The notes beneath the pieces were generated by a model. That model did not search any database. It was not told the DNA's origin and saw only the letters and a program-made list of their open reading frames with translations. The position numbers and the translations under genes are program-made. Positions 54,413 through 62,425 of a stretch of DNA of 64,000 nt are shown here, one piece after another (positions within the stretch are counted from its first letter, which is position 1; each line of letters opens with the position of its first letter). This DNA comes from Arthrobacter sp. AZCC_0090 (GTDB taxonomy: Bacteria > Actinomycetota > Actinomycetes > Actinomycetales > Micrococcaceae), in assembly GCF_014207375.1 (NCBI RefSeq), contig NZ_JACHEE010000005.1:289063-353062 (forward strand), written 5' to 3'.

Positions 54413-56049
54413 CAAGAGCGTTGACCGCTCTGGGCAACGGCACCGCTCTGGGCAACCACACCGCTCTGGGCAACCGCACCGCTCTGGGCAAAGGGCCCGG
54501 CGACCACCGGTAGACCGTCTGTGTAGCCGCTGCGCGCCGCGGCTACCTCCAGGATGCGTTTGCGGCAAGCGAACCAGCCGGCAATAAGCAGGGGTATCAA
54601 GAGCAGCAGGGAAGCGAGGACCCAGCGCCCTGTCTCCGAGAAGGCCATCGTGACGAGGACGAAGGCCAGGAAGGCGAGCGTGAGGTATGAAGTGAATGGG
54701 GCACCGAACAGCCGGAATGACGGGCGTGCGGCCTTGCCACGCCTGACCCAGGACTGGAGTTTGATGTGGCACAGGATGATGGTTGCCCAGCCGCCGATGA
54801 TCCCGATCGCAGATACCTCGAGAACGATCTCGAACACCTGGGACGGCACAAGGGCGTTCAGGCCGACGCCGAGCAGCGTGATCACTGCCGTCAGCAGGAT
54901 GCCGCCATAGGGCACACCCGATTGGCTCATCTTGGCCGTGAAGCGCGGCGCGGAGCCGTTGACCGCCATGGACCTCAAGATCCGGCCCGTGGAATAGAGG
55001 CCAGCGTTGAGGCTCGACAACGCCGCCGTCAGGACAACGAAGTTCATCACCGACGCCGAAACGGCCGCAGCATGGGGATCCCCCAGGTGGGAGAAGAAGG
55101 TGACGAAGGGCGATTCTCCGGATTTGTACGCCGTGAACGGCAAGAGCAGCGAGAGGAGCAGCACGGAACCGACATAGAAGAGTGCGATCCGGAACACTAC
55201 CGTATTGACGGCCTTGGGCATCACCTTTTCCGGGTTGGCGGTTTCGCCTGCAGCCGTACCAACAAGTTCAACCGCGGCATACGCGAACACGACGCCGCTG
55301 ATCGCCAGCAAAGGTGCTACGGCACCGGTCGGGAATGCTCCGCCGTGGTCCAGGATCACGCCCAGCCCGGGAACGCCGATGTCAGTTCTTCCGCCAAAGA
55401 CGATGAAGCAGACCCCGACGACGAGGAAGGCCACGAGCGCCGTCACCTTGACCAGGGCGAACCAGAATTCCATCTCGCCGAAGATCTTCACGGACACAAG
55501 GTTGAGTGCCAGCACGATGACGAGCGCGCAGAGTGCGATGAGCCATTGGGGGATTGCTTGCAAGGGCGTCCAGAACTGTCCCCAGAACTTCACGTAGAGC
55601 GCGACGGCGGTGACGTCCACGATCGACGTCATGGCCCAGTTCAGGAAGTACAGCCAACCGGCGGCATAGGCCATTTTTTCGCCGTAGAACTCCCTGGCGT
55701 AGGACACGAAAGAGCCTGAAGACGGCCTGTGGAGGACCAGTTCGCCCAGGGCGCGCAGAATCAGGAACGCGAAGAACCCGCAGAGCGCGTAGACGAAAAT
55801 CAAAGCCGGACCGGAACCGTTCAACCGGCCGCCCGCGCCCATGAACAGGCCCGTTCCGATCGCTCCCCCGATGGCAATCATTTGGATCTGCCGGGGCTTA
55901 AGGGTCTTGTGGTATCCGGCTTCCTCGCTTGAAAAATCCTGCGCCGTGGTGGAACGGTCGCCGAGAAGCTCCCGGCCGTTTTCCAGGGAATCAGCGGGGT
56001 CCAGCCCGGTGACCGGGGCCGGCGCAGGCGAGTTCAGTGTTCGTTTCAT
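54412..56049 (-). CDS. APC family amino acid permease with repeat tail
   Basis: 545 aa, twelve transmembrane segments of the amino acid-polyamine-organocation superfamily. [13 protein letters not shown] near residue 61 is the helix I substrate motif of the AAT/CycA-AroP-type subfamily. Pairs with the decarboxylase, so likely import of its amino acid or exchange with the amine product (inference). The cytoplasmic C-terminus ends in AQSG repeats from an 18-bp tandem array that abuts the next gene. ATG 56049; divergent from pucR-type regulator across 273 bp. Confidence 0.88.
   Translation of the reverse strand: MKRTLNSPAPAPVTGLDPADSLENGRELLGDRSTTAQDFSSEEAGYHKTLKPRQIQMIAIGGAIGTGLFMGAGGRLNGSGPALIFVYALCGFFAFLILRALGELVLHRPSSGSFVSYAREFYGEKMAYAAGWLYFLNWAMTSIVDVTAVALYVKFWGQFWTPLQAIPQWLIALCALVIVLALNLVSVKIFGEMEFWFALVKVTALVAFLVVGVCFIVFGGRTDIGVPGLGVILDHGGAFPTGAVAPLLAISGVVFAYAAVELVGTAAGETANPEKVMPKAVNTVVFRIALFYVGSVLLLSLLLPFTAYKSGESPFVTFFSHLGDPHAAAVSASVMNFVVLTAALSSLNAGLYSTGRILRSMAVNGSAPRFTAKMSQSGVPYGGILLTAVITLLGVGLNALVPSQVFEIVLEVSAIGIIGGWATIILCHIKLQSWVRRGKAARPSFRLFGAPFTSYLTLAFLAFVLVTMAFSETGRWVLASLLLLIPLLIAGWFACRKRILEVAAARSGYTDGLPVVAGPFAQSGAVAQSGVVAQSGAVAQSGQRS
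54424..54495. repeat. 18-bp tandem repeat at a gene 3' end, four units
   Basis: Units 54424-54441, 54442-54459, 54460-54477, 54478-54495, each starting ACCGCTCTGGGCAA. In frame they encode VAQSG-type repeats at the C-terminus of the permease, ending 12 bp before the decarboxylase start. Confidence 0.9.
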
Positions 56050-56290
56050 TCCAGGGGTCTCCTTTGACTCCGGTACCGCGGGTGCGGCTGCATGCTCCAG
56101 AACTTGCCCCTTCCTGCTCGTGTGTCATCACAGCTGCACTGCTGGATCATCGGCGGAGGGGACGGAAAACAACTCTAGATTCCGGCGGAACGGAACGAAC
56201 TGTCTGGCCAGCTAAATTCCTCCGATCCCGATTGTGCTCCGATGACAACTCCGTTCAGGCGGAGTGCGAGTAATGTTCATGGCTGTGAGC

Positions 56291-56303
56291 GCGGCTAAGC
56301 CGC
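56291..56303. promoter_or_regulatory. Palindrome upstream of the PucR-type regulator
   Basis: GCGGCT-A-AGCCGC, perfect, ending 19 bp before the regulator's GTG. A second perfect palindrome TTCCG-G-CGGAA lies at 56180-56190. Both sit in the divergent gap with the APC permease and are candidate operators. Confidence 0.45.
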
Positions 56304-56322
56304 TTAGAGGAAGTGAATACGG

Positions 56323-57939
56323 GTGGCACCCCATGAACCTGCCGAGCATGTCATTGGCGCCATGCTCAGCGACATACTTGAAGACATTGGCGTCGACAAC
56401 GGGCAGCTGCTTGTTCCTCCCGGACCCGGCAATGGCGCCGTTCGCGAAACGGTCATCGTGGACGCCGAGGACGGGACGCCCGTCCAGCGAGGGACCTTGG
56501 TCCTGCTGATCGGAGTGCGGGGGCGCGCAGCACTCCCCAGCATCCGGAAGCTGGTTCCGGACTACCCCGCCGCCGTCGCGGTCAAAGGGAACGAAGAGGA
56601 ACTGGACGCCGTCCGGGAGGTGCTGCTGCCCACCGGAATCGGCTTGATCGCCGTGTCTCCCGCCATGAACTGGGGCACGCTGGAGGGCATCGCCAAGAAC
56701 CGTATCCAGGAGCCTGCACTTTCCACCGATGCGTCAACGATCATCCACCGGGATCTTTTTGCCATCGCCCAGACTACCGCGACGCTGACCAACGGCCATG
56801 TGGTCATTGAGGACCCGGCAAACCGGGTCTTGGCGTACTCACCTGCCTCGAACGACGTCGATGAGCTCCGCAGGCTCTCAATCCTCGCGCGGCGCGGGCC
56901 CGAGCGGTACCAGAAACTGTTGAAAGAGTCCGGGGTCTACAAGCACCTGCAAGCGGCCGAAGCTCCCATCCATATGGAAGCCAATCCCGCGGAAGGACTC
57001 CGGGAGCGGGTGGCCATCGGTATCCACGCGGGCAACCGGATCCTCGGGTACATCTGGCTTCAGGAAGGGAAGGAACCCCTCGCGCCCAACACTGACAAGC
57101 TCATGGTGGGAGCGGCGCGCCACGCGGCCATAGAACTGGTCCGGCACCGCAATGAGCAGTCCCAGGCACTACGGCGCGACAGGATCTCCAGCCTGCTCAG
57201 CGGCACGGCGCAGATCCACTCCCAGGCGCAATCCGCGGGCATCGATCCCTCCAAGCCGGCAGCCCTCGTCCTGATTTCCGCCCAGGGCGACGACGAGACG
57301 GCGGCAGGATTGCAACTGCGACGTGGCGAGCTGGCCAACGTGGCATCGATCCATGCGGCCGCCTACCGTCCCGGTGCCGTGGTGGGAGCCATCGGCTTGG
57401 AAATAGCGATGATTCTTCCTGACCTCGACCCCATAAAGTCCCCGCCAGCCATCAACCGCCTCATCAACGTCATTGTCCGGGACGCGAGGGTCCACCTGCA
57501 CTGCCAGGTGCAGGCCGCCGTCGGGCCCGTCGTCGAACGCCTGGACGCTTTGCACGGCACCCTTGAACACGTCCGCAGCGTACTGAAGGTCCTGGAAAGC
57601 ACGCCCTCGATCCATGTGGCGTCCTACGCCGACGTTGAAACGACCGTCCTGACAAAGGAATTGCTGGAGCTGCTTGCCTCAAGGACCGATCTTCGGCACG
57701 GCGGCATCACCCTCCTTTGCAGCCGGTACCCAGAGTTCGCCACAACGCTGCTGACCTACCTTGAATTCTTCGGCGATGTGAACCGCTGCGCGGAGGAACT
57801 GGCCGTCCACCGGAACACGGTGCACTACCGGCTGCGGCGCGCGTGCGAAGTGGCCGGCATCGATCTTTCCTCCACAGAGCAGCGGTTGCTCGCACATCTT
57901 CAGCTCAGGCTGTGGACCCCCTCCGAAGGACGGCGCTAA
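56323..57939 (+). CDS. PucR/CdaR family transcriptional regulator
   Basis: 538 aa, GTG start with GAGGAAG about 12 bases upstream. N-terminal PucR-type sensory region (residues 10-130), a GGDEF-like degenerate middle, and a C-terminal PucR helix-turn-helix: FGDVNRCAEELAVHRNTVHYRLRR, including the AVHRNTVHYRL helix, near residue 500. Family members control purine, amino acid or sugar-acid catabolism. Directly followed by glutaminase (4 bp gap) and divergent from the permease-decarboxylase unit, so both are likely targets. Confidence 0.88.
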   Translation: MAPHEPAEHVIGAMLSDILEDIGVDNGQLLVPPGPGNGAVRETVIVDAEDGTPVQRGTLVLLIGVRGRAALPSIRKLVPDYPAAVAVKGNEEELDAVREVLLPTGIGLIAVSPAMNWGTLEGIAKNRIQEPALSTDASTIIHRDLFAIAQTTATLTNGHVVIEDPANRVLAYSPASNDVDELRRLSILARRGPERYQKLLKESGVYKHLQAAEAPIHMEANPAEGLRERVAIGIHAGNRILGYIWLQEGKEPLAPNTDKLMVGAARHAAIELVRHRNEQSQALRRDRISSLLSGTAQIHSQAQSAGIDPSKPAALVLISAQGDDETAAGLQLRRGELANVASIHAAAYRPGAVVGAIGLEIAMILPDLDPIKSPPAINRLINVIVRDARVHLHCQVQAAVGPVVERLDALHGTLEHVRSVLKVLESTPSIHVASYADVETTVLTKELLELLASRTDLRHGGITLLCSRYPEFATTLLTYLEFFGDVNRCAEELAVHRNTVHYRLRRACEVAGIDLSSTEQRLLAHLQLRLWTPSEGRR

Positions 57940-57943
57940 GAAC

Positions 57944-58855
57944 ATGGACCTCCAGAATCTCCTCGACGACATCGTCGGCACGGTTCAGCCCCTGCTCGGC
58001 CAAGGAGCGCCCGCGGACTACATCCCGAGCCTCGCCGCGGTGGATACCAAGCAATTCGGCATTTCCGTGGCCACCGCCAACGGCGAGGTGTTTTCCTCCG
58101 GCGACGCCGACGTACCCTTCTCCATCCAAAGCATTTCGAAGGTTTACGCCCTCGCGCTGGTGCTCGCCGGGGATGGCGACCGCATCTGGAAGCGGGTATT
58201 CCGGGAGCCGTCCGGGAATCCGTTCAATTCCCTGGTGCAGCTGGAACACGAAGACGGAATTCCGCGCAATCCCTTCATCAATGCCGGAGCACTGGTTGTG
58301 ACGGACAGGCTGCTCAGCATTGCGGGCAACTCGCCGTCTCCCGTCCGGGAATTGCTCCGGCAAGAAAGCGGCAACGCCTCTCTTGACACCGACCCCGAGG
58401 TGGCCGCGTCCGAGGCGGCGAACAGTCACCGCAATGCCTCGCTGGCACACTTCCTGGCCAGCTACGGAAACCTCGAAAACCCCGTGGACTCGGTCCTTGA
58501 GGCCTACATCAACCAGTGCGCACTCGAAATGAGCTGCACTGACTTGGCCCTTGCGAGCAGGTTCCTGGCCAACAACGGGCTACGCGGAGACGGCACGCCG
58601 CTGTTGTCCCCCTCGCAGACCAAACGGATCAATGCCGTGATGCTGACGTGCGGCACCTACGACGCCGCGGGCGAATTCGCCTACCGCGTGGGACTCCCCG
58701 GCAAGAGCGGGGTAGGAGGCGGCATCGTGGCCGTAGTGCCCAATAAATGCACCATCTGCGTCTGGAGCCCTGGACTGGGACGATCCGGGAATTCGCTGGC
58801 GGGCGTCGCTGCCCTGGACGAGTTCACCACCCGCACGGGCTGGTCGATTTTCTAG
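57944..58855 (+). CDS. glsA: Glutaminase A
   Basis: Hydrolyses glutamine to glutamate and ammonia, EC 3.5.1.2, 303 aa, serine-dependent beta-lactamase-like fold. Catalytic SxxK in IQSISKVYAL near residue 60-66; NPFINAGA, ETDPEVAAS-like ASLDTDPEVAASE, and late GKSGVGGGI match the family. ATG 57944 four bp after the regulator stop. Its last 4 bp overlap the converging SDR gene. Confidence 0.94.
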   Translation: MDLQNLLDDIVGTVQPLLGQGAPADYIPSLAAVDTKQFGISVATANGEVFSSGDADVPFSIQSISKVYALALVLAGDGDRIWKRVFREPSGNPFNSLVQLEHEDGIPRNPFINAGALVVTDRLLSIAGNSPSPVRELLRQESGNASLDTDPEVAASEAANSHRNASLAHFLASYGNLENPVDSVLEAYINQCALEMSCTDLALASRFLANNGLRGDGTPLLSPSQTKRINAVMLTCGTYDAAGEFAYRVGLPGKSGVGGGIVAVVPNKCTICVWSPGLGRSGNSLAGVAALDEFTTRTGWSIF

Positions 58856-59616
58856 CCGCGGCCTACGAATGGCATGCCCGCCGCGGTCACCACCACCGAA
58901 CCAACATTGGCCGACGCCGGCATGTTAGCCATCATGAGAACCGCCCGTGCGGCGTCCTCCACAGGGAACATCGGCTCGACGCGCCTGCTGCCATCGGCTT
59001 GGAGCGCGCCCGAGCCCACGCCGATGGTGTCCATGATTTCGGTGCGGGTGTTGCCGATATCGATCTGCCCGCACGTGATGCCGAACGGACGCCCGTCCAA
59101 CTCAATGCTCTTAGTCAGGCCACTCATGGCGTGTTTGCTCACGGTGTACGCCACGGACAAGGGCCGCGGGGAATGCGCCGAAATAGAGCCATTGTTAATG
59201 ACGCGGCCGCCTCGCGGCTCCTGCGACTTCATGGTCCGCACAGCCTCGGCCGCGCACAGCATGGAGCCGGTGACATTCACGGCAAGCGTGGCATTCCAAT
59301 CGGCCACGCTGATCTCGTCCACACCCCCGGAAGGACCGAAGATGCCCGCATTGTTGAACAGGACGTCGACCCTCCCCCAGCGCTGGCGGGCCGCCGCGAA
59401 AAGGCGCGCGACGTCGTCGGGCACGGTCACGTCGCACGGCAACACAAGCGCCTCGGGGCGGCCGTCAGCCGTCTCGAGAAGCTGCGCTTCCCGGCGTCCG
59501 GCGAGGGCAACGCGGTAGCCTTCGGCCAACAGAAGCCGGGCGACTGCCCGCCCGATCCCGGAACCAGCTCCGGTGACGACGGCGACACGGGGCTGGGTGG
59601 GGATGGTTTCGCTCAC
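58852..59616 (-). CDS. Short-chain dehydrogenase/reductase
   Basis: 254 aa NAD(P)-dependent SDR. Cofactor motif TGAGSGIG at 16-23, NNAGIFG near 88, Ser in NGSISAHS near 143, and YTVSK near 156-160: a complete classical Asn-Ser-Tyr-Lys set. Last gene of the NCS1 permease-racemase-SDR unit (21 bp after the racemase). The substrate is unknown, perhaps a keto or hydroxy acid derived from the compound taken up. Confidence 0.87.
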   Translation of the reverse strand: MSETIPTQPRVAVVTGAGSGIGRAVARLLLAEGYRVALAGRREAQLLETADGRPEALVLPCDVTVPDDVARLFAAARQRWGRVDVLFNNAGIFGPSGGVDEISVADWNATLAVNVTGSMLCAAEAVRTMKSQEPRGGRVINNGSISAHSPRPLSVAYTVSKHAMSGLTKSIELDGRPFGITCGQIDIGNTRTEIMDTIGVGSGALQADGSRRVEPMFPVEDAARAVLMMANMPASANVGSVVVTAAGMPFVGRG

Positions 59617-59637
59617 GCGGTTCTCCTGTTTGTTGAG

Positions 59638-60396
59638 CTAGTGCGCGGCGGGGGCGTCCGCCGTCGTCGTGTCCGTTGTGGTCAGTGGCCAGCCTATGAC
59701 GGTCTTCGGACGCGGTGTGGCGTAGGTCCGGACCTTGGACGTGGACAGTCCCAGGCGGACGAGCGACTCGGCAATGGTCACCGCAGCGGCCACCCCATCC
59801 ACTACCGGCACTCCGCAGCGTTGGCGGATCTGTTCGTCGAGTCCGGCCATGCCGCCACAGCCGAGGACGATGACCTCTGCCTTGTCGTCACGCACGGCGC
59901 GTTCAGCCTGTTCCACAATGGCTTCCACGGCGCGGTCCGGGTATTCCTCGAGTTCCAGCACGGCCATGCCGCTCGCGCGGACCGAGGCACAGCGGTCGTC
60001 GAGCCCGGCGAGCTTGAGGCGGTCTTCGATGAGCGGGACCGCGCGGTCCAGAGTGGTGACCACGGAGTATTTGTGGCCGAGGAACATCGCGGTGCTGGCC
60101 GCGGCCTCGGTGATGTCGACCACCGGAACGTCCAGGAGCTCCTGTAGTCCCTCGCGGCCGTGCTCGCCATAGCCGGCCTGGATGACGGCGTCGAACGGTT
60201 CAGGGTAGTTGACCACGCGGTCCATCACGGCGATGGCGGCGAGGTAGCTTTCAAAGTTGCCTTCGCAGGAATCGGCGCCGAACCGCGGGGTGATGCCGAT
60301 GATTTCGGTGCCGGGAGCCGCGACGCTTCGCGCCTGGGCCGCGATGGAGTCGGTCATGGATTGGGTGGTGTTGACGTTTGCGACGAGGATTCGCAT
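59638..60396 (-). CDS. Asp/Glu/hydantoin racemase family protein with one catalytic Cys
   Basis: 252 aa. The fold matches hydantoin racemases (RILVANVNTTQSMTDSI at the N-terminus; VIVLGCGGM with Cys180). The first catalytic Cys, normally in an ACFGDPG-type motif near 76, is replaced: IQAGYGEHG has Gly75. A Gly/Cys pair is what arylmalonate decarboxylase uses, so this may be a decarboxylase or a non-racemising isomerase and not a two-base racemase (inference). The Thr-rich C-terminal tail is disordered. Between NCS1 permease and SDR genes. Confidence 0.82.
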   Translation of the reverse strand: MRILVANVNTTQSMTDSIAAQARSVAAPGTEIIGITPRFGADSCEGNFESYLAAIAVMDRVVNYPEPFDAVIQAGYGEHGREGLQELLDVPVVDITEAAASTAMFLGHKYSVVTTLDRAVPLIEDRLKLAGLDDRCASVRASGMAVLELEEYPDRAVEAIVEQAERAVRDDKAEVIVLGCGGMAGLDEQIRQRCGVPVVDGVAAAVTIAESLVRLGLSTSKVRTYATPRPKTVIGWPLTTTDTTTADAPAAH

Positions 60397-60434
60397 GGGT
60401 TCCTCCTAGATTGGGTTGCCTGGTAGCCCGGCAA

Positions 60435-60502
60435 GCCCAACTGGCTCGCAGTTGTTGTCGTTTTGACGGGCCAAAACGGCGTTTTCTGCGAGCCAGTCGG
60501 GC
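60435..60502. repeat. Dispersed palindromic element, copy 2
   Basis: Inverted repeat with outer arms GCCCAACTGGCTCGCAG / CTGCGAGCCAGTCGGGC and inner CGTTTT / AAAACG. The left arm matches copy 1 (23429-23494) except at two positions over 27 bases. It lies between the NCS1 permease and racemase genes on one transcript, so it may attenuate the downstream genes. Confidence 0.85.
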
Positions 60503-60514
60503 TGCTGGCGGTTC

Positions 60515-62083
60515 TTAGTGGTTGCTGACGACGGCGATCGGCTCGCCGGAGACGTCGCTGTGTTGCTGCCTCTTCTCTGCAATCAAGAAGTAGCACAATG
60601 CCCCGATGCCTGCGCCAAAGAACCAAGCGAACGGCGCTATGGCCTCCAGTGCGGGAATGAACGCGATGAGGATGGCGACGACGGCGGCGGGAACCATGGC
60701 GGCGATCGCCCGGGGGTTGACGCCACGCTTGTAGAAATATGTGCCGGAAGGGTTGTCCGTGTAAAGGTCCAGGACGTTGACCTTGCCGCGGCGCAGGAGC
60801 CAGTAGTCGGCCATGACGACGCCGAACAGCGGTCCAAGCAGGGCGCCGAGGCCGCCCAGGAAGTACACGATCACCAAGGGGTTGTTGTAGAGGTTCCACG
60901 GCAGGATGACCAGGCCGATGGTGCCGCTGACCCATGCAGCCTTACGGAAGTTCAGGTGCTTGGGGAACAGGTTGGTGAGGGCGTAGACGGGTGCCACGAA
61001 GTTCGCCATGAGGTTCACCGCGATGGTCAGGATCAGCAAGGCAAGGCAGGCCAGGACAAGGAAGAGCGTGTTGGGGATGCTCTGGACGATGTCCGAGGGG
61101 CTTTCAATGATCTTGCCATTGATCTTGTATTGGCCGCCGGCCATGATGACCACGATTGCGCCGAACAGGAGCATGTTGATAGGGATGCCCCAGAAGTTGC
61201 CGCGGACAATCGACTTCTTGGACACCGAGGAACGGGTGAAGTCGCAGAAGTTCAAGACGAAGGTGCCGTAGATGGAGACCCAGAGTGCACCGCCGGCAAA
61301 GATGGTGCGCCACATCTCGCCGCCTTCGAGGCCCTTAATACCGGACCACTGGATGGCTCCCCCAGCCTCCACGAAGACCCAGATGGCAATGGCCAGCATG
61401 GTGGCGAGAATGATCGGGCCAGCGAAGGCCTCATACTTGCGGATCATTTCCATACCGAAGCTGACAATGACCAGCTGGACAATCCAGAGCGATACGAAGG
61501 CGATCCAGCCGAGCGTCGACAGGCCCAGGATGGAGTTGGCATCCATGTCCTTGAGTCCGGGGAACATGGCGACAAGCATGACCCGGAGTACCACAGAGGC
61601 GAGGTAGGTCTGAATACCGAACCAGGCGATGGCCACGGCCCCGCGGACCAGGCTGGCAAGTTGGGCGCCCCGGATACCGAAGCTGATCCGGCTCATCACC
61701 GGGAAGGGAACGCCGGTCTTCTGGCCCATGAAACCGGAGAAGGTCAGGAGGGTGAACAGCAAGACCGCGCCGATGCCAAGGGCCACGAGGATTTGCCATC
61801 CGCCCAGGCCAAGCGAGAAGAGGCCGATGGCGAACGCATAGTTGCCAAGGCTGTGGACGTCGTTGGCCCAGAGGGTGAAGATGCTGTAACTGGTCCAGCG
61901 CCTGCCCTCCTTCTTGGTGGGGGCAAGGTCGAGGTTGTAAAGGCTGGGGCTGATGGTTCGGCCTGCTGCGACGGACGCTACATCGCAAAGGGTTTCATTT
62001 CCTACTGTCGGATGGACCGAGCTGGCTGGCAGCGTGGTCCGTTCCGGAGCCGTTGTGACGCCGACTGGGGGAGTCGATTGCAT
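60515..62083 (-). CDS. NCS1 family nucleobase/hydantoin:cation symporter
   Basis: 522 aa from ATG 62083 (GTGGAGAT upstream); the 41 upstream codons of the frame are rejected. Twelve helices; RRWTSYSIFTLWANDVHSL is the helix I motif of the NCS1 allantoin/hydantoin/uracil group (Mhp1-like), and VRGAVAIAWFGIQTY the helix III motif. Imports allantoin, hydantoins or pyrimidines with H+ or Na+. First gene of the permease-racemase-SDR unit; strong promoter with operator upstream. Confidence 0.9.
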   Translation of the reverse strand: MQSTPPVGVTTAPERTTLPASSVHPTVGNETLCDVASVAAGRTISPSLYNLDLAPTKKEGRRWTSYSIFTLWANDVHSLGNYAFAIGLFSLGLGGWQILVALGIGAVLLFTLLTFSGFMGQKTGVPFPVMSRISFGIRGAQLASLVRGAVAIAWFGIQTYLASVVLRVMLVAMFPGLKDMDANSILGLSTLGWIAFVSLWIVQLVIVSFGMEMIRKYEAFAGPIILATMLAIAIWVFVEAGGAIQWSGIKGLEGGEMWRTIFAGGALWVSIYGTFVLNFCDFTRSSVSKKSIVRGNFWGIPINMLLFGAIVVIMAGGQYKINGKIIESPSDIVQSIPNTLFLVLACLALLILTIAVNLMANFVAPVYALTNLFPKHLNFRKAAWVSGTIGLVILPWNLYNNPLVIVYFLGGLGALLGPLFGVVMADYWLLRRGKVNVLDLYTDNPSGTYFYKRGVNPRAIAAMVPAAVVAILIAFIPALEAIAPFAWFFGAGIGALCYFLIAEKRQQHSDVSGEPIAVVSNH

Positions 62084-62167
62084 CGTGGATCTCCACTTCT
62101 TTGTGGTGCTGCAACTAGGCTTCCGAGACACTGTGAGAGGATGAAGCTTTTTCGCATCGTGGAATCT

Positions 62168-62216
62168 AGTTATTGAATAGTGAAATAACTGTATGAGCTG
62201 GATCACCTTTGGTCAA
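62168..62216 (-). promoter_or_regulatory. Promoter and operator of the NCS1 operon
   Basis: Minus strand TTGACC (62216-62211), 17 bp, TACAGT (62193-62188). Overlapping the -10 and the start of transcription is a perfect inverted repeat AGTTATT-N9-AATAACT (62168-62190), a good repressor site. The remaining part of the 342-bp divergent gap (62217-62425) is AT-rich and must hold the aceE promoter; TTGACG (62298-62303) with TAATCT 17 bp later is a weak candidate. Confidence 0.7.
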
Positions 62217-62425
62217 GGGCCGTAACCCCAATCGCGGTCACAAACGGCAGTCTCGCCGCCGTACGGCCTTGTGGGCGCTAGTCTCTGCGGCGCCGGATTG
62301 ACGCCCAGCGAACGCATGGCTAATCTCGAATTACAGAATTTTATTCTCACAATACGAAATTTCTACGCCGTTTCAGCGCGCACTACAGTGCAAGCGCCCA
62401 GACATTCAATGAAGAGAGGTTGGAC

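Noticed and set aside
54413..54772. 120-residue N-terminal extension of the decarboxylase with CPER repeats
   Set aside because: Antisense-phase overlap with the permease 3' end and its 18-bp array; the coupled ATG at 54412 is better.
60518..62176. 552-aa plus-strand frame across the NCS1 permease
   Set aside because: Highly charged (Asp/Glu/His/Gln-rich) composition typical of the complement of a membrane protein gene.
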